64,000 nucleotides of DNA, taken from Streptomyces narbonensis (lineage in GTDB: Bacteria; Actinomycetota; Actinomycetes; Streptomycetales; Streptomycetaceae). The stretch covers positions 167,632 to 231,631 of the forward strand of contig NZ_BMSF01000013.1 in the NCBI RefSeq assembly GCF_014649015.1, given 5' to 3'. A program made the translations under genes and the position numbers. Each line of letters begins with the position of its first letter. Within the stretch, counting starts at the first letter, position 1. Below the pieces are notes generated by a model. The model ran no database searches and was not told the DNA's origin. It saw only the letters and a program-made list of their open reading frames with translations. Positions 6,831 to 15,583 of this stretch are shown here, one piece after another.

Positions 6831-9254
6831 ATGTCCCAGTTCGGCGCCCCTCGCGGGAGGACATGCTCCAGGAGCCCCCGCTCCCGCACGCTCCGCTCCG
6901 TCGCCACCCTCACCAGTGCGGTCCTCGCCGTCACCGTGCTCGCCGGCTGCAGCTCCGACGGGACCGACGAGGCCCCGGCCGCGGCGCAGGACAACGCTCC
7001 CGCGGCCCGCGACAAGGTGGCCGACGGCGGCACCCTCCGCTGGGCCGTCGACGCGCTGCCCACCACCCTGAACAGCTTCCAGGCCGACGCCGACGGCACC
7101 ACGTCCCGGATCGCCGGGGCCGTGCTCCCCTCCCTCTACACGATCGACGGGCGGGGCCGGCCGCAGCTGAACCCGGACTACCTGGAGTCCGCGCAGGTCG
7201 TCGAGACCGAGCCCAAGCAGGTCGTCCTCTACAAGCTCCACCAGCAGGCGGTGTGGAGCGACGGGCGCGAGATCGGGGCCCCCGACTTCGTGGCCCAGTG
7301 GCGGGCGCTGAGCGGCCGCGACACCGCGTACTGGACCGCCCGCAACTCCGGCTACGAGCGGATCGAGAAGATCGAGCGGGGCAAGACCGACCTGGAGGTA
7401 CGGGTCACCTTCTCCAAGCCCTACGCCGACTGGAAGTCCCTCTTCACCCCGCTCTACCCCAAGCAGGTCATGGGGTCCCCGAACTCCTTCAACGACGGGG
7501 CGCGCACCACCCTCAAGGCCACTGCAGGACCGTTCCTGCTGAAGTCGATCGACCGCAAGAGCGGCGACGTCACCCTGACCCGCAACCCCCGCTGGTGGGG
7601 GCAGTCCGCCAAGCTCGACAGCCTCGTCCTCAAGGCCGTCCCCCGCGCCGACCGGGCCGCCGCCCTCTCCGCGGACAAGCTCGACCTGGCCGAGATCGAC
7701 CGCTCCACGGCCGAGCGGATCACCCTCGCGCTCAAGGACGCCGGCGCGGGCAGGAACGGCGCCCAGGCGGCCCTCGCCCACGGCCCCGGCTCGGCGATCA
7801 CCCCCTCCAACGCCCTGAAGTCCTGGTCCCTCGCCCACGGCTCCGACGAGGAGAAGGCGGAGGAGGTCCAGGCCGCCCGCCAGAAGAACCAGAAGGCCGT
7901 CACCCGCTACGCGAACGAGCAGAACACCCTCGCCCGCTTCGTCGTCCGCAAGTCCCTGGAGCCCGCCTACACCCAGCTCTCGCTCAACGGCGAGTCCGGC
8001 GCGCTCGCCGACGAGCGGGTACGCCGGGCGGTGGCCCGAGCCATCGACCGCCAGGAACTGGCCGAATCCGTACTCAAGCCCCTCGGCCTCCCGGCGACGC
8101 CCCCCGGCAGCCACCTGGCCCTCGCCGGGCAGGCGGCGTACGCGGACAGCAGCGACGCGCTCGGCGACCAGGACACCAAGGAAGCGCGGGCACTCCTCGC
8201 CGACGCGGGCTGGGTCCCGGGCGGGGCGGTCAAGAAGCCCGCCGGCGCGAAGGACGGCACCGAGGCCGGAAGCGAGGCCGAGAAGGCCGAGAAGGCCGAG
8301 AAGGCCGAGAAGGAGAACACGGACAACAAGGAGAAGGCGCAGTCCGGCGCGAAGGCCGACGGCTCCTCCACCGACGCCAAGAAGAAGGCGGACACCGCGT
8401 CCGACGAAGGCCTCTACATCGTCGGCGACGACAAGCCGGGCGCCCGCAGGGCCCTCCCCGCCCCCGTCATCGGCGCGGCTGGCCCCGAGAACGGCACCAG
8501 CATCCTCGCCCCGGCCCCCGCCGCCGCCCGCCAGAGCGCCGCGCTCCTCGCCCGCGCCGAGGCGCTCGACACCGGCACCGGCCCCGGCCGCGCCGCCCAG
8601 TCGGTCACCAAGCCGGACCGGGGAGTGGCCGGGGCCTACGCCCCGCGCGGCACCGCCGCCCCCGTCACCGCGCCCGAGGCGGCCCAGGTCCTCGGCAAGG
8701 ACGGCAAGGCGCTCAGCCTCCGCTTCGTCCTCCCCTCCGGTCCCGGCTCGGAGTCGCTGCGCGCGGTCGGCGACCGGATCGTCCGGATGCTCGACGCGGT
8801 GGGGATCCGCACCCAGGTCACCAAGGTCGCGGACGACAGCTTCTTCAAGGACCACGTCGCCGCGGGCGACTACGACCTGGCGCTCTACTCCTGGCCGGCC
8901 TCCGCCTTCCCGGCGACCGACGCCCGGCCCATCTTCGCCAAGCCCGAGCCCGCCTCGGACGGCTCGCTCCTCGTCGAGCAGAACTACTCGCGGGTCGGCA
9001 CCGACCGCATCGACCAGCTCTTCGACCAGGCGGCCGGGACGCTCGACGAGGAGGAGGCCCGCGATCTCGTCCGCCAGGCCGACGCCCGGATCTGGGCCGC
9101 GGCCGGTTCCATCCCCCTCTACCAGCGTCCGCAGCTCGTCGCGGCGAAGGCGGAGATCGTGAACGCGGGAGCCTGGGGCCTCGCCGCCCCCCGCTACCAG
9201 GACATCGGCTTCAAGAAGCCCGCACCCTCCAACGGAGCAGAGCGAAACCGCTGA
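6831..9254 (+). CDS. LpqW-like SBP family 5 lipoprotein
   Basis: 807 aa. ATG with GAAGGGG 11 bases upstream. The twin-Arg-rich N-terminus ends in a lipobox, TVLAGC (Cys40). The body is a family 5 extracellular solute-binding domain (peptide-binding-protein fold), with blocks at about 60-300 and 370-460 and a C-terminal lobe from about 625. No permease or ATPase genes adjoin it; the next gene is typA. That pairing equals lpqW-typA in mycobacteria, where LpqW acts in phosphatidylinositol-mannoside/lipoarabinomannan control and not in transport. Odd feature: residues about 464-620 are a low-complexity insert with four AEK units and an Ala/Pro-rich part, between the two lobes. Start, lipobox and fold are seen; the LpqW link is synteny-based. 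Confidence 0.85.
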   Translation: MSQFGAPRGRTCSRSPRSRTLRSVATLTSAVLAVTVLAGCSSDGTDEAPAAAQDNAPAARDKVADGGTLRWAVDALPTTLNSFQADADGTTSRIAGAVLPSLYTIDGRGRPQLNPDYLESAQVVETEPKQVVLYKLHQQAVWSDGREIGAPDFVAQWRALSGRDTAYWTARNSGYERIEKIERGKTDLEVRVTFSKPYADWKSLFTPLYPKQVMGSPNSFNDGARTTLKATAGPFLLKSIDRKSGDVTLTRNPRWWGQSAKLDSLVLKAVPRADRAAALSADKLDLAEIDRSTAERITLALKDAGAGRNGAQAALAHGPGSAITPSNALKSWSLAHGSDEEKAEEVQAARQKNQKAVTRYANEQNTLARFVVRKSLEPAYTQLSLNGESGALADERVRRAVARAIDRQELAESVLKPLGLPATPPGSHLALAGQAAYADSSDALGDQDTKEARALLADAGWVPGGAVKKPAGAKDGTEAGSEAEKAEKAEKAEKENTDNKEKAQSGAKADGSSTDAKKKADTASDEGLYIVGDDKPGARRALPAPVIGAAGPENGTSILAPAPAAARQSAALLARAEALDTGTGPGRAAQSVTKPDRGVAGAYAPRGTAAPVTAPEAAQVLGKDGKALSLRFVLPSGPGSESLRAVGDRIVRMLDAVGIRTQVTKVADDSFFKDHVAAGDYDLALYSWPASAFPATDARPIFAKPEPASDGSLLVEQNYSRVGTDRIDQLFDQAAGTLDEEEARDLVRQADARIWAAAGSIPLYQRPQLVAAKAEIVNAGAWGLAAPRYQDIGFKKPAPSNGAERNR

Positions 9255-9310
9255 AAGCTCCGAAGTCACCGAAACCGCTGGTCACAACCTCAGAAGCAGC
9301 TCAATTTCCT

Positions 9311-9335
9311 TGCCCGCCGGTGATCCCGGCGGGCA
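9311..9335 (+). terminator. Hairpin terminator after the LpqW-like gene
   Basis: Perfect 10-bp stem TGCCCGCCGG / CCGGCGGGCA with a 5-base loop, 56 bases after the stop codon. Confidence 0.75.
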
Positions 9336-9568
9336 GGATCGCGTCGGCCGCGTGACCCGGCCAGTCCACTGTCGCAACGAGGTGCCCGGGGCGTCCCCCA
9401 CGCCACCGGGCACACGCCGAAAGCTCCTAGTAGACCCTCTCGGATCCGGGCGGGGAAGCCCCTTGCGCGGCTGCCCCGTACCATAGGACATAGCCGTGGC
9501 GCGTCCGCCCGGCGGGCGTAAGAGGAATTGACGCCGCATCCCACGATCCGAGAGAAGCGCAAGCACCC
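9336..9568 (+). other. typA upstream region
   Basis: No gene is seen. CGTACCATAGG at about 9477-9487 could supply a -10 (TACCAT), but no convincing -35 lies 16-19 bases upstream. A GAGAGAAG ribosome site precedes typA. The stretch is G+C-rich without obvious riboswitch structure. Confidence 0.4.
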
Positions 9569-11470
9569 ATGCCCACGCGCCACGACATCCGTAACGTCGC
9601 CATCGTCGCCCACGTCGACCATGGCAAGACGACCATCGTCGACGCCATGCTCAAGCAGGCCGGTGCCTTCGCCGCCCACCAGCAGCTCGACGACCGCATG
9701 ATGGACTCGAACGACCTGGAGCGTGAGAAGGGCATCACGATCCTCGCCAAGAACACGGCGGTGAAGTATCACCCCAAGGACGGCGGGGCCCCGATCACGA
9801 TCAACATCATCGACACCCCCGGTCACGCCGACTTCGGTGGCGAGGTCGAGCGCGGTCTGTCGATGGTCGACGCGGTCGTCCTCCTCGTGGACGCCTCCGA
9901 GGGTCCGCTTCCGCAGACCCGCTTCGTGCTGCGCAAGGCGCTCCAGCAGCGCAAGCCCGTCATCCTCTGCATCAACAAGACGGACCGCCCGGACTCCCGG
10001 ATCGACGAGGTCGTCAACGAGACCTACGACCTCTTCCTCGACCTGGACGCGGACGAGGACCAGATCGAGTTCCCGATCGTTTACGCCTGCGGCCGTGACG
10101 GCATCGCCTCGCTGACCAAGCCGGAGAACGGCACCGTTCCCGCGGACAGCGACAACCTGGAGCCGTTCTTCTCCGCCATCCTGGAGCACGTCCCGGCCCC
10201 GGTGTACGACGAGGAGGCGCCGCTCCAGGCCCACGTCACCAACCTGGACGCCGACAACTTCCTCGGCCGTATCGCGCTCCTCCGCGTCGAGCAGGGCGAG
10301 CTGCGCAAGGGCCAGACGGTCGCGTGGATCAAGCGTGACGGCACGATCTCCAACGTCCGCATCACCGAGCTGATGATGACCGAGGCGCTCACCCGCAAGC
10401 CGGCCGAGGTCGCGGGCCCCGGTGACATCTGCGCCGTCGCCGGTATCCCCGACATCATGATCGGCGAGACCCTGGCCGACCCGGAGAACCCGATCGCGCT
10501 TCCGCTGATCACGGTCGACCAGCCGGCCATCTCCATGACCATCGGCACCAACACCTCGCCGCTCGTCGGCCGCGGTGGCACGGGCAAGGGCGCGGACGCC
10601 AAGTCCGCGGTCAAGCAGCGCAAGGTCACCGCCCGCCAGGTCAAGGACCGTCTGGACCGCGAGCTGATCGGTAACGTCTCGCTCCGCGTCCTCGACACCG
10701 AGCGTCCCGACGCCTGGGAGGTTCAGGGCCGCGGTGAGCTCGCGCTCGCCATCCTGGTCGAGCAGATGCGCCGTGAGGGCTTCGAGCTGACCATCGGCAA
10801 GCCGCAGGTCGTCACCAAGCTCGTCGACGGCAAGGTCCACGAGCCCGTCGAGCGCCTCACGGTCGACGTCCCCGAGGAGCACATGGGCGCGGTCACGCAG
10901 CTCATGGGTGTCCGCAAGGGCCGCATGGACAACATGTCGAACCACGGCTCCGGCTGGGTCCGCATGGAGTTCGTCGTTCCGTCCCGTGGCCTCATCGGCT
11001 TCCGTACGGAGTTCCTCACCAACACCCGCGGTACGGGTATCGCCCACTCGATCCACGAGGGCCACGAGCCGTGGTTCGGCACGCTGACGACCCGTAACAA
11101 CGGTTCGCTGGTCGCCGACCGCGCCGGCGCCGTCACCGCCTTCGCGATGACGAACCTCCAGGAGCGCGGTGTCCTGTTCACCGACCCCGGCACCGAGGTG
11201 TACGAGGGCATGATCGTCGGCGAGAACTCCCGCTCCGACGACATGGACGTGAACATCACCAAGGAGAAGAAGCTCACCAACATGCGCTCCGCCTCCGCCG
11301 ACTCCTTCGAGGCGATCGTCCCGCCGCGGAAGCTCTCCCTGGAGCAGTCCCTGGAGTTCTGCCGCGACGACGAGTGCGTCGAGGTGACCCCGGAGGCCGT
11401 GCGCATCCGCAAGGTCATCCTGGACCAGAACGCCCGTGGTCGTGCGTCCTCCCGCGCGAAGAACGCCTGA
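9569..11470 (+). CDS. typA: Translational GTPase TypA/BipA
   Basis: 633 aa, normal length. It is a ribosome-associated GTPase of the EF-G/LepA class, linked to 50S assembly and stress or low-temperature growth. G1 motif VAHVDHGKTT (about residues 12-21), switch region EKGITI, G3 DTPGHAD, G4 NKTDRP, followed by domain II and the EF-G-like domain V. The C-terminal BipA-specific region includes LIGFRTEFLTNTRGTG and ends in a basic tail. ATG at 9569 after GAGAGAAG. Codon usage is more uniform (highly expressed type) than in flanking genes. It is monocistronic, bounded by terminators, and sits directly after the LpqW-like gene as in mycobacteria. Confidence 0.97.
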   Translation: MPTRHDIRNVAIVAHVDHGKTTIVDAMLKQAGAFAAHQQLDDRMMDSNDLEREKGITILAKNTAVKYHPKDGGAPITINIIDTPGHADFGGEVERGLSMVDAVVLLVDASEGPLPQTRFVLRKALQQRKPVILCINKTDRPDSRIDEVVNETYDLFLDLDADEDQIEFPIVYACGRDGIASLTKPENGTVPADSDNLEPFFSAILEHVPAPVYDEEAPLQAHVTNLDADNFLGRIALLRVEQGELRKGQTVAWIKRDGTISNVRITELMMTEALTRKPAEVAGPGDICAVAGIPDIMIGETLADPENPIALPLITVDQPAISMTIGTNTSPLVGRGGTGKGADAKSAVKQRKVTARQVKDRLDRELIGNVSLRVLDTERPDAWEVQGRGELALAILVEQMRREGFELTIGKPQVVTKLVDGKVHEPVERLTVDVPEEHMGAVTQLMGVRKGRMDNMSNHGSGWVRMEFVVPSRGLIGFRTEFLTNTRGTGIAHSIHEGHEPWFGTLTTRNNGSLVADRAGAVTAFAMTNLQERGVLFTDPGTEVYEGMIVGENSRSDDMDVNITKEKKLTNMRSASADSFEAIVPPRKLSLEQSLEFCRDDECVEVTPEAVRIRKVILDQNARGRASSRAKNA

Positions 11471-11491
11471 TCCGGCCCACCAGCCGGTGAA

Positions 11492-11523
11492 GCCGCCCCC
11501 GCGGGATCTCCCGTAGGGGCGGC
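11492..11523 (+). terminator. First terminator hairpin after typA
   Basis: GCCGCCCC (11492-11499) pairs with GGGGCGGC (11516-11523), with an inner CGGGA/TCCCG stem, 21 bases after the typA stop. Confidence 0.65.
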
Positions 11524-11540
11524 GCCCGCAGCGTCCACAC

Positions 11541-11580
11541 GACGAACGCCCGGCCGGAAGTCTCCGGCCGGGCGTTCGTC
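11541..11580. terminator. Strong bidirectional terminator
   Basis: Perfect 18-bp stem (11541-11558 with 11563-11580) and a 4-base loop AGTC, between typA and the convergent secreted-protein gene. It is among the strongest hairpins in the window. Confidence 0.85.
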
Positions 11581-11686
11581 GTACGTGCGGTGAGGCGTCC
11601 CCCACCTGATACCGCGTCCCCCTACTTGTGACGCTTCCCCCGAACTACGCATCCCCTGTCGCCGGACGGTCGGTCCGGCTCGACGC

Positions 11687-11733
11687 CCGGGTGGTCGGCC
11701 CGGCGCCCACACGCCGGGTGGTCGGCCCGGCGC
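11687..11733. repeat. 20-bp direct repeat
   Basis: The same 20 bases, CCGGGTGGTCGGCCCGGCGC, occur at 11687-11706 and 11714-11733, just after the stop of the secreted-protein gene. No function is evident. Confidence 0.7.
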
Positions 11734-11740
11734 GCCGGGG

Positions 11741-12325
11741 TCAGCAGTAGCGCTTGGCGTACGCGGCGAGGCTGCCGGCCGGCACGGTCGTGCCGCACTT
11801 GAGGCCGCCCTCGGTGGCCACGGTGAAGCTGATGGCCTTGCCGTAGTTACCGGTGTTGATCCAGCGGGTGCCGCGGTCGCAGCGGAACTGGGTGTAGTAG
11901 CCCTGGGTCTTGACGGTGCCCGCGTACAGGACGTACTTGCCGCGGGAGGACAGCCGGTGAGTGATCGACTCGGCCGTGGTCTTGGTCCTCGAGCCCTCGG
12001 CCTTCAGCTCCAGACCGACCTTGCCGCTGAGGCTGGCCAGCGCGACGCCGCCGCTGACCTCGACACCGGAGGTGGCGGTGACGGAGGCCGTGATGCTGGT
12101 GACGGACGAGGCGCTGACGGTCTTGGTCACGATGCCGCCGGTGTAGTGCTCGATCGCCTTGCGGTGGGTGACGACCGGCGACTTGCTGACGGTGGACCAG
12201 GTGTACTTGATGGACCCCGAGCTGCACATCGGGTCGGCGGCCTGCGCGCTGGTGGCGGGCAGGAGAGCCAGCGTGGCCGCCGACAGACAGGTGGTGACGA
12301 GGCCCGCCGTGAGCTTGTTGCGCAT
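11741..12325 (-). CDS. Secreted beta-rich protein of unknown function
   Basis: 194 aa. ATG at 12325 with GAGGGG 6-7 bases upstream. A Sec signal peptide ends near TSAQA/ADP (about residue 29). The mature protein has four Cys (in MCSSG, RCDRG, KCGTT and at the C-terminal RYC), probably two disulfides. The middle, about residues 60-125, is a long alternating Ser/Thr/Val-rich stretch (TVSASSVTSITASVTATSG then GGVALASLSGKVGLELKAEG) typical of extended beta-hairpins. This recalls, without proving, the amphipathic region of aerolysin-type pore-forming proteins. No family is recognised with confidence. It stands alone, convergent with typA. Confidence 0.8.
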   Translation of the reverse strand: MRNKLTAGLVTTCLSAATLALLPATSAQAADPMCSSGSIKYTWSTVSKSPVVTHRKAIEHYTGGIVTKTVSASSVTSITASVTATSGVEVSGGVALASLSGKVGLELKAEGSRTKTTAESITHRLSSRGKYVLYAGTVKTQGYYTQFRCDRGTRWINTGNYGKAISFTVATEGGLKCGTTVPAGSLAAYAKRYC

Positions 12326-12924
12326 GATGTTCCCCTCGTGTTATGCCGCCCCGTCGGAGCGGCTGTGCGACCCGTGGTCAGCGGGTCGGATGGGAGTCTT
12401 GCGGCTCGACGGAGACATAGGACACAGTTTTGAGCAACTTCTGAGCTTGGCAGGCTCGTTGGGGAGTTGCCGCGGTCCCGTGAGGGGCCTGCGGAGCCGG
12501 GAACGAGGGGCCGGGGAGCCGGGATCGAGCCCCCGGGAGGCCGGGATCGAGCCCCCGGGAGGCCGGGATCGATCGCCGGGCCGAGTCAAACCGATTTCCC
12601 TGCGAGACGTCCGGATTTCGAACGTCGCTCTCCGGTACGTGTGTTAACAGTCCGTTTCGGGTGTGTCTGTCTGTGCTCGCTTTGTCCGGATTTCGGTCAC
12701 CCAGGGCTTGGTGATGTTGTCAAACCGAGACCACTTAAGTGTGGTTTACAGCCCGGACGTACTTAATAGTTGGCTCCATTGAGCTCGGGTCAATGGGTCA
12801 CGCACTGTGGGGAGTGCCGACTCACGAGCACACTCGGGGCACATGGAGTTCCGGACCGTCAGGGGTGTCGGTCCGCTCCGAAAGCCCCTCTCGTAGTGAC
12901 AAGTGGACTCATGAGGAGGAACCC
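12326..12924. other. 599-bp intergenic region before the first peptide-transport operon
   Basis: No gene is seen. It holds the divergent promoters, a 22-bp tandem repeat (separate entry), and an AT-richer segment at 12630-12775. That segment includes TTGTCA (12717-12722), a perfect 10-bp palindrome CACTTAAGTG (12732-12741) and TACTTAATAG (12760-12769). The transporter promoter most likely lies in 12717-12770, though I cannot fix one -10. Confidence 0.5.
12517..12580. repeat. 22-bp tandem repeat, about three copies
   Basis: Units contain CCGGGATCGAGCCCCCGGGA. Two are nearly exact and a third is degenerate (GATCGATCGCCGGG). Each unit is itself partly palindromic (CCCGGG, GATC). Confidence 0.7.
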
Positions 12925-14565
12925 ATGCGTGGTGCCAAGAGCGCCAAGTGGGTAGCGGGCGCGATCGTCGTCGCCCTGGCAGCAACCGCCTGTGGCGGCA
13001 AGGACAAGGCGGAGGAGGGTGAGGGCAAGGGCAAGGCGGGCGGCGCGGTGAGCGTCGGCATCTCCGAGCCGAAGCGCCTCGTCCCGCAGACGACGACCGA
13101 GTCCGAGGGCTCGCAGGTGCTGGACGCGCTGTTCCGTCCGCTCGTCAGCTACGACGCCAAGAACCAGCCGGTCGAGGACGCGGCGGAGTCGGTCACCACG
13201 ACCGACAACTCGCTGTGGACCGTCAAGATCAAGCCGGGCCAGAAGTTCCACGACGGCACCCCGGTGACCGCCAAGAGCTACGTCCAGGGCTGGAACTGGG
13301 GCGCCTACGGCCCGAACGCGGCCGACGGCAACTACTTCTTCGCCACCATCGAGGGCTACGACGCCCTCAACCCGGCCGACCCGGACGGCGAGGAGGGCCC
13401 GAAGAAGGCCCCCGAGCCGACCGCCAAGGAGCTGTCGGGTCTGAAGGTCGTCGACGAGACCACCTTCACGGTCAAGCTGGCGAAGCCCTTCGCCGACTAC
13501 AAGACCGTCCTCGGCTACACGGTGTTCTACCCGCTGCCGGACGCCGCGATCGCGAACATCAAGGCCTACGAGCAGGCTCCGATCGGCCAGGGTGCCTTCA
13601 AGATCGAGGGCAAGTGGGACCACAACAAGTCGATCAAGGTCGTCAAGAACCCTGACTACACGGGCACCAACAAGCCCAACGTGGACTCGGTGACCTACAA
13701 GATCTACCAGAAGCAGGAGACGATGTATAAGGACGTCGTCGCCGGCGCCCTGGACGTCATCCCGCAGGTCCCGAGCTCGGAGCTCGCGAACGCCCCGAAG
13801 CAGTTCGGTGAGCGCTTCAAGTCGTCGCCCGCCTCGACCTTCCAGTTCGTGTCGTTCCCGACGTACGACAAGAAGTACTCGAAGCCGGACGTGCGCAAGG
13901 CCATCTCGATGGCCATCGACCGCGAAGAGATCACCAAGGTGATCCTCAACGACTCGCAGTCCCCGGCCCGTTCGTTCGTCTCCCCGGTCGTCGGCGGCTA
14001 CCGCGACAACACCTGCGGTGACTCCTGCAAGTTCGACCCGGCGGCTGCCAAGGCTCTCCTCGCGAAGGCCGGCGGCATCGAGGGCAACAAGATCAACATC
14101 GGCTACAACGGCGATGGCGGTCACAAGGAGTGGGTGGACGCCACCTGCAACCAGATCAAGAAGAACCTCGGCGTCGAGTGTGTCGGCCAGGCCGTCCCGC
14201 AGTTCGCCGAGCTGCTGACCCAGGTCGAGCAGAAGAAGTTCTCCGGCATGTTCCGCATGGGCTGGATCATGGACTACCCGTCCATGGAGAACTACCTCGG
14301 CCCGCTGTTCACCACCGGTGGTTCCTCGAACTACTACGGCTACAGCAACAAGAAGTTCGACAAGCTGGTCGAGGACGGCCGCGCCGCGAAGACGTCCGCC
14401 GAGGCCATCAAGCTGTGGCAGCAGGCCGAGGACGTCCTCGTCCAGGACATGCCGGTGATCCCGCTCCGCTTCGGCAAGAACGTGTTCGCGCACAGCAAGA
14501 ACGTGTCGAACGTCGAGATGGACCTCTTCAACCGGGTCGACGTCACCAAGATCTCCAAGGCCTAA
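12925..14565 (+). CDS. Oligopeptide ABC transporter substrate-binding lipoprotein (operon 1)
   Basis: 546 aa. ATG at 12925 with GAGGAGGA 5 bases upstream; longer in-frame readings lack a ribosome site and would bury the signal peptide. Lipoprotein signal: VVALAATACGG with Cys23. The mature part begins with a Lys/Glu/Gly-rich linker, then a family 5 solute-binding domain through the C-terminus (SMAIDREEITKVI hinge block, WIMDYPSMENYL). Length fits OppA/DppA. It is the first gene of an operon with two permeases and two ATPases. A paralogue heads the next operon and shares the N-terminal pattern MRGAxxAKW. The ligand is unknown; oligopeptides are inferred from the family. Confidence 0.93.
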   Translation: MRGAKSAKWVAGAIVVALAATACGGKDKAEEGEGKGKAGGAVSVGISEPKRLVPQTTTESEGSQVLDALFRPLVSYDAKNQPVEDAAESVTTTDNSLWTVKIKPGQKFHDGTPVTAKSYVQGWNWGAYGPNAADGNYFFATIEGYDALNPADPDGEEGPKKAPEPTAKELSGLKVVDETTFTVKLAKPFADYKTVLGYTVFYPLPDAAIANIKAYEQAPIGQGAFKIEGKWDHNKSIKVVKNPDYTGTNKPNVDSVTYKIYQKQETMYKDVVAGALDVIPQVPSSELANAPKQFGERFKSSPASTFQFVSFPTYDKKYSKPDVRKAISMAIDREEITKVILNDSQSPARSFVSPVVGGYRDNTCGDSCKFDPAAAKALLAKAGGIEGNKINIGYNGDGGHKEWVDATCNQIKKNLGVECVGQAVPQFAELLTQVEQKKFSGMFRMGWIMDYPSMENYLGPLFTTGGSSNYYGYSNKKFDKLVEDGRAAKTSAEAIKLWQQAEDVLVQDMPVIPLRFGKNVFAHSKNVSNVEMDLFNRVDVTKISKA

Positions 14566-14605
14566 CGGCCTCAGGCATCTGACCCACTTTTAAGAGTCGA
14601 GAACG

Positions 14606-14638
14606 GCGGCGGGGGCCGGCAACACCAGCCCCCGCCGC
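14606..14638 (+). promoter_or_regulatory. Intra-operon hairpin between binding protein and permease (operon 1)
   Basis: GCGGCGGGGGC (14606-14616) pairs perfectly with 14628-14638 around an 11-base loop, ending 18 bases before the permease start. Such hairpins after binding-protein genes usually cause partial termination or 3' protection, giving excess binding protein. Confidence 0.65.
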
Positions 14639-14656
14639 TTCTCGCGAGGAGGATCC

Positions 14657-15583
14657 ATGGGCCGGTTCGTCATCCGACGAATCCTTCAGATGGTGCCCGT
14701 CTTCATCGGCACCACGTTGATCGTCTACTTTCTCGTCACGCAGATGGGTGGCGATCCCATCCAGAACCTGTACGGCGAGAAGCCCGTACCCGACAACATC
14801 AGAGCGACGCTCACCGCTCAGTACCACCTGGACGACCCGTTCTTCGTCCGGTACTGGTACTACTTCAGTGGGCTGCTCCAGGGCGACTTCGGCGAGTCCA
14901 TCGCCCAAGGCCGGCCCATCGCCGAGCTCCTCGTCGAGGCCTGGCCGGAGACGCTGAAGGTCGCCGGTGTGGCCTTCGTCTTCGAGCTCGTCATCGGCGT
15001 CGTCGCCGGTGTGCTCGCGGGCATGCGCCGCGGCAGCTTCATCGACAACCTGGTGCTCGTCTCCACCCTGACCGTCATCGCCATCCCGATCTTCGTGCTC
15101 GGCAATGTCGGCCAGACCTTCCTGGGACAGGAATGGGGACTGTTCCCCGTCGCCGGTACCGACGACGGATTCATCAGCTATCTGCTCCCGGGTATGGTGC
15201 TCGGCTCGGTGTCGCTCGCCTATATCGCGCGCCTCGCACGGGCCTCGGTCGCGGAGAACCTCCGCGCCGACTACATCCGGACCGCGAAGGCAAAGGGCCT
15301 GCCGAAGAGCCGGGTCATCGGCATCCACGTGCTGCGCAACTCGCTGATCCCCGTCGTCACCTACCTGGGCGCCGACCTCGGCTCCCTCATGGGCGGCGCG
15401 ATCGTCACCGAGGGCATCTTCAACATCCCCGGCGTGGGCTTCCAGCTGTTCAGCTCGCTGAACGTGGAGGACGGGCCGGCCGTCGTCGGATTCGTCAGCC
15501 TGCTGGTGCTGGTCTACCTGATCACCGCACTCGTCGTGGACATGCTGTACGCCGTGCTGGACCCGAGGATTCGCTATGAGTAA
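14657..15583 (+). CDS. Peptide ABC transporter permease (DppB type, operon 1)
   Basis: 308 aa. ATG at 14657 with GCGAGGAGG 6 bases upstream. About six membrane helices, with the first at residues 10-30 (MVPVFIGTTLIVYFLV). The binding-protein-dependent transport permease signature is at about 195-225 (RLARASVAENLRADYIRTAKAKGLP), the EAA loop that contacts the ATPases. It ends in AVLDPRIRYE. The stop lies 8 bases inside the next permease gene, so the two are translationally coupled. It forms the membrane channel as a heterodimer with that permease. Confidence 0.95.
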   Translation: MGRFVIRRILQMVPVFIGTTLIVYFLVTQMGGDPIQNLYGEKPVPDNIRATLTAQYHLDDPFFVRYWYYFSGLLQGDFGESIAQGRPIAELLVEAWPETLKVAGVAFVFELVIGVVAGVLAGMRRGSFIDNLVLVSTLTVIAIPIFVLGNVGQTFLGQEWGLFPVAGTDDGFISYLLPGMVLGSVSLAYIARLARASVAENLRADYIRTAKAKGLPKSRVIGIHVLRNSLIPVVTYLGADLGSLMGGAIVTEGIFNIPGVGFQLFSSLNVEDGPAVVGFVSLLVLVYLITALVVDMLYAVLDPRIRYE

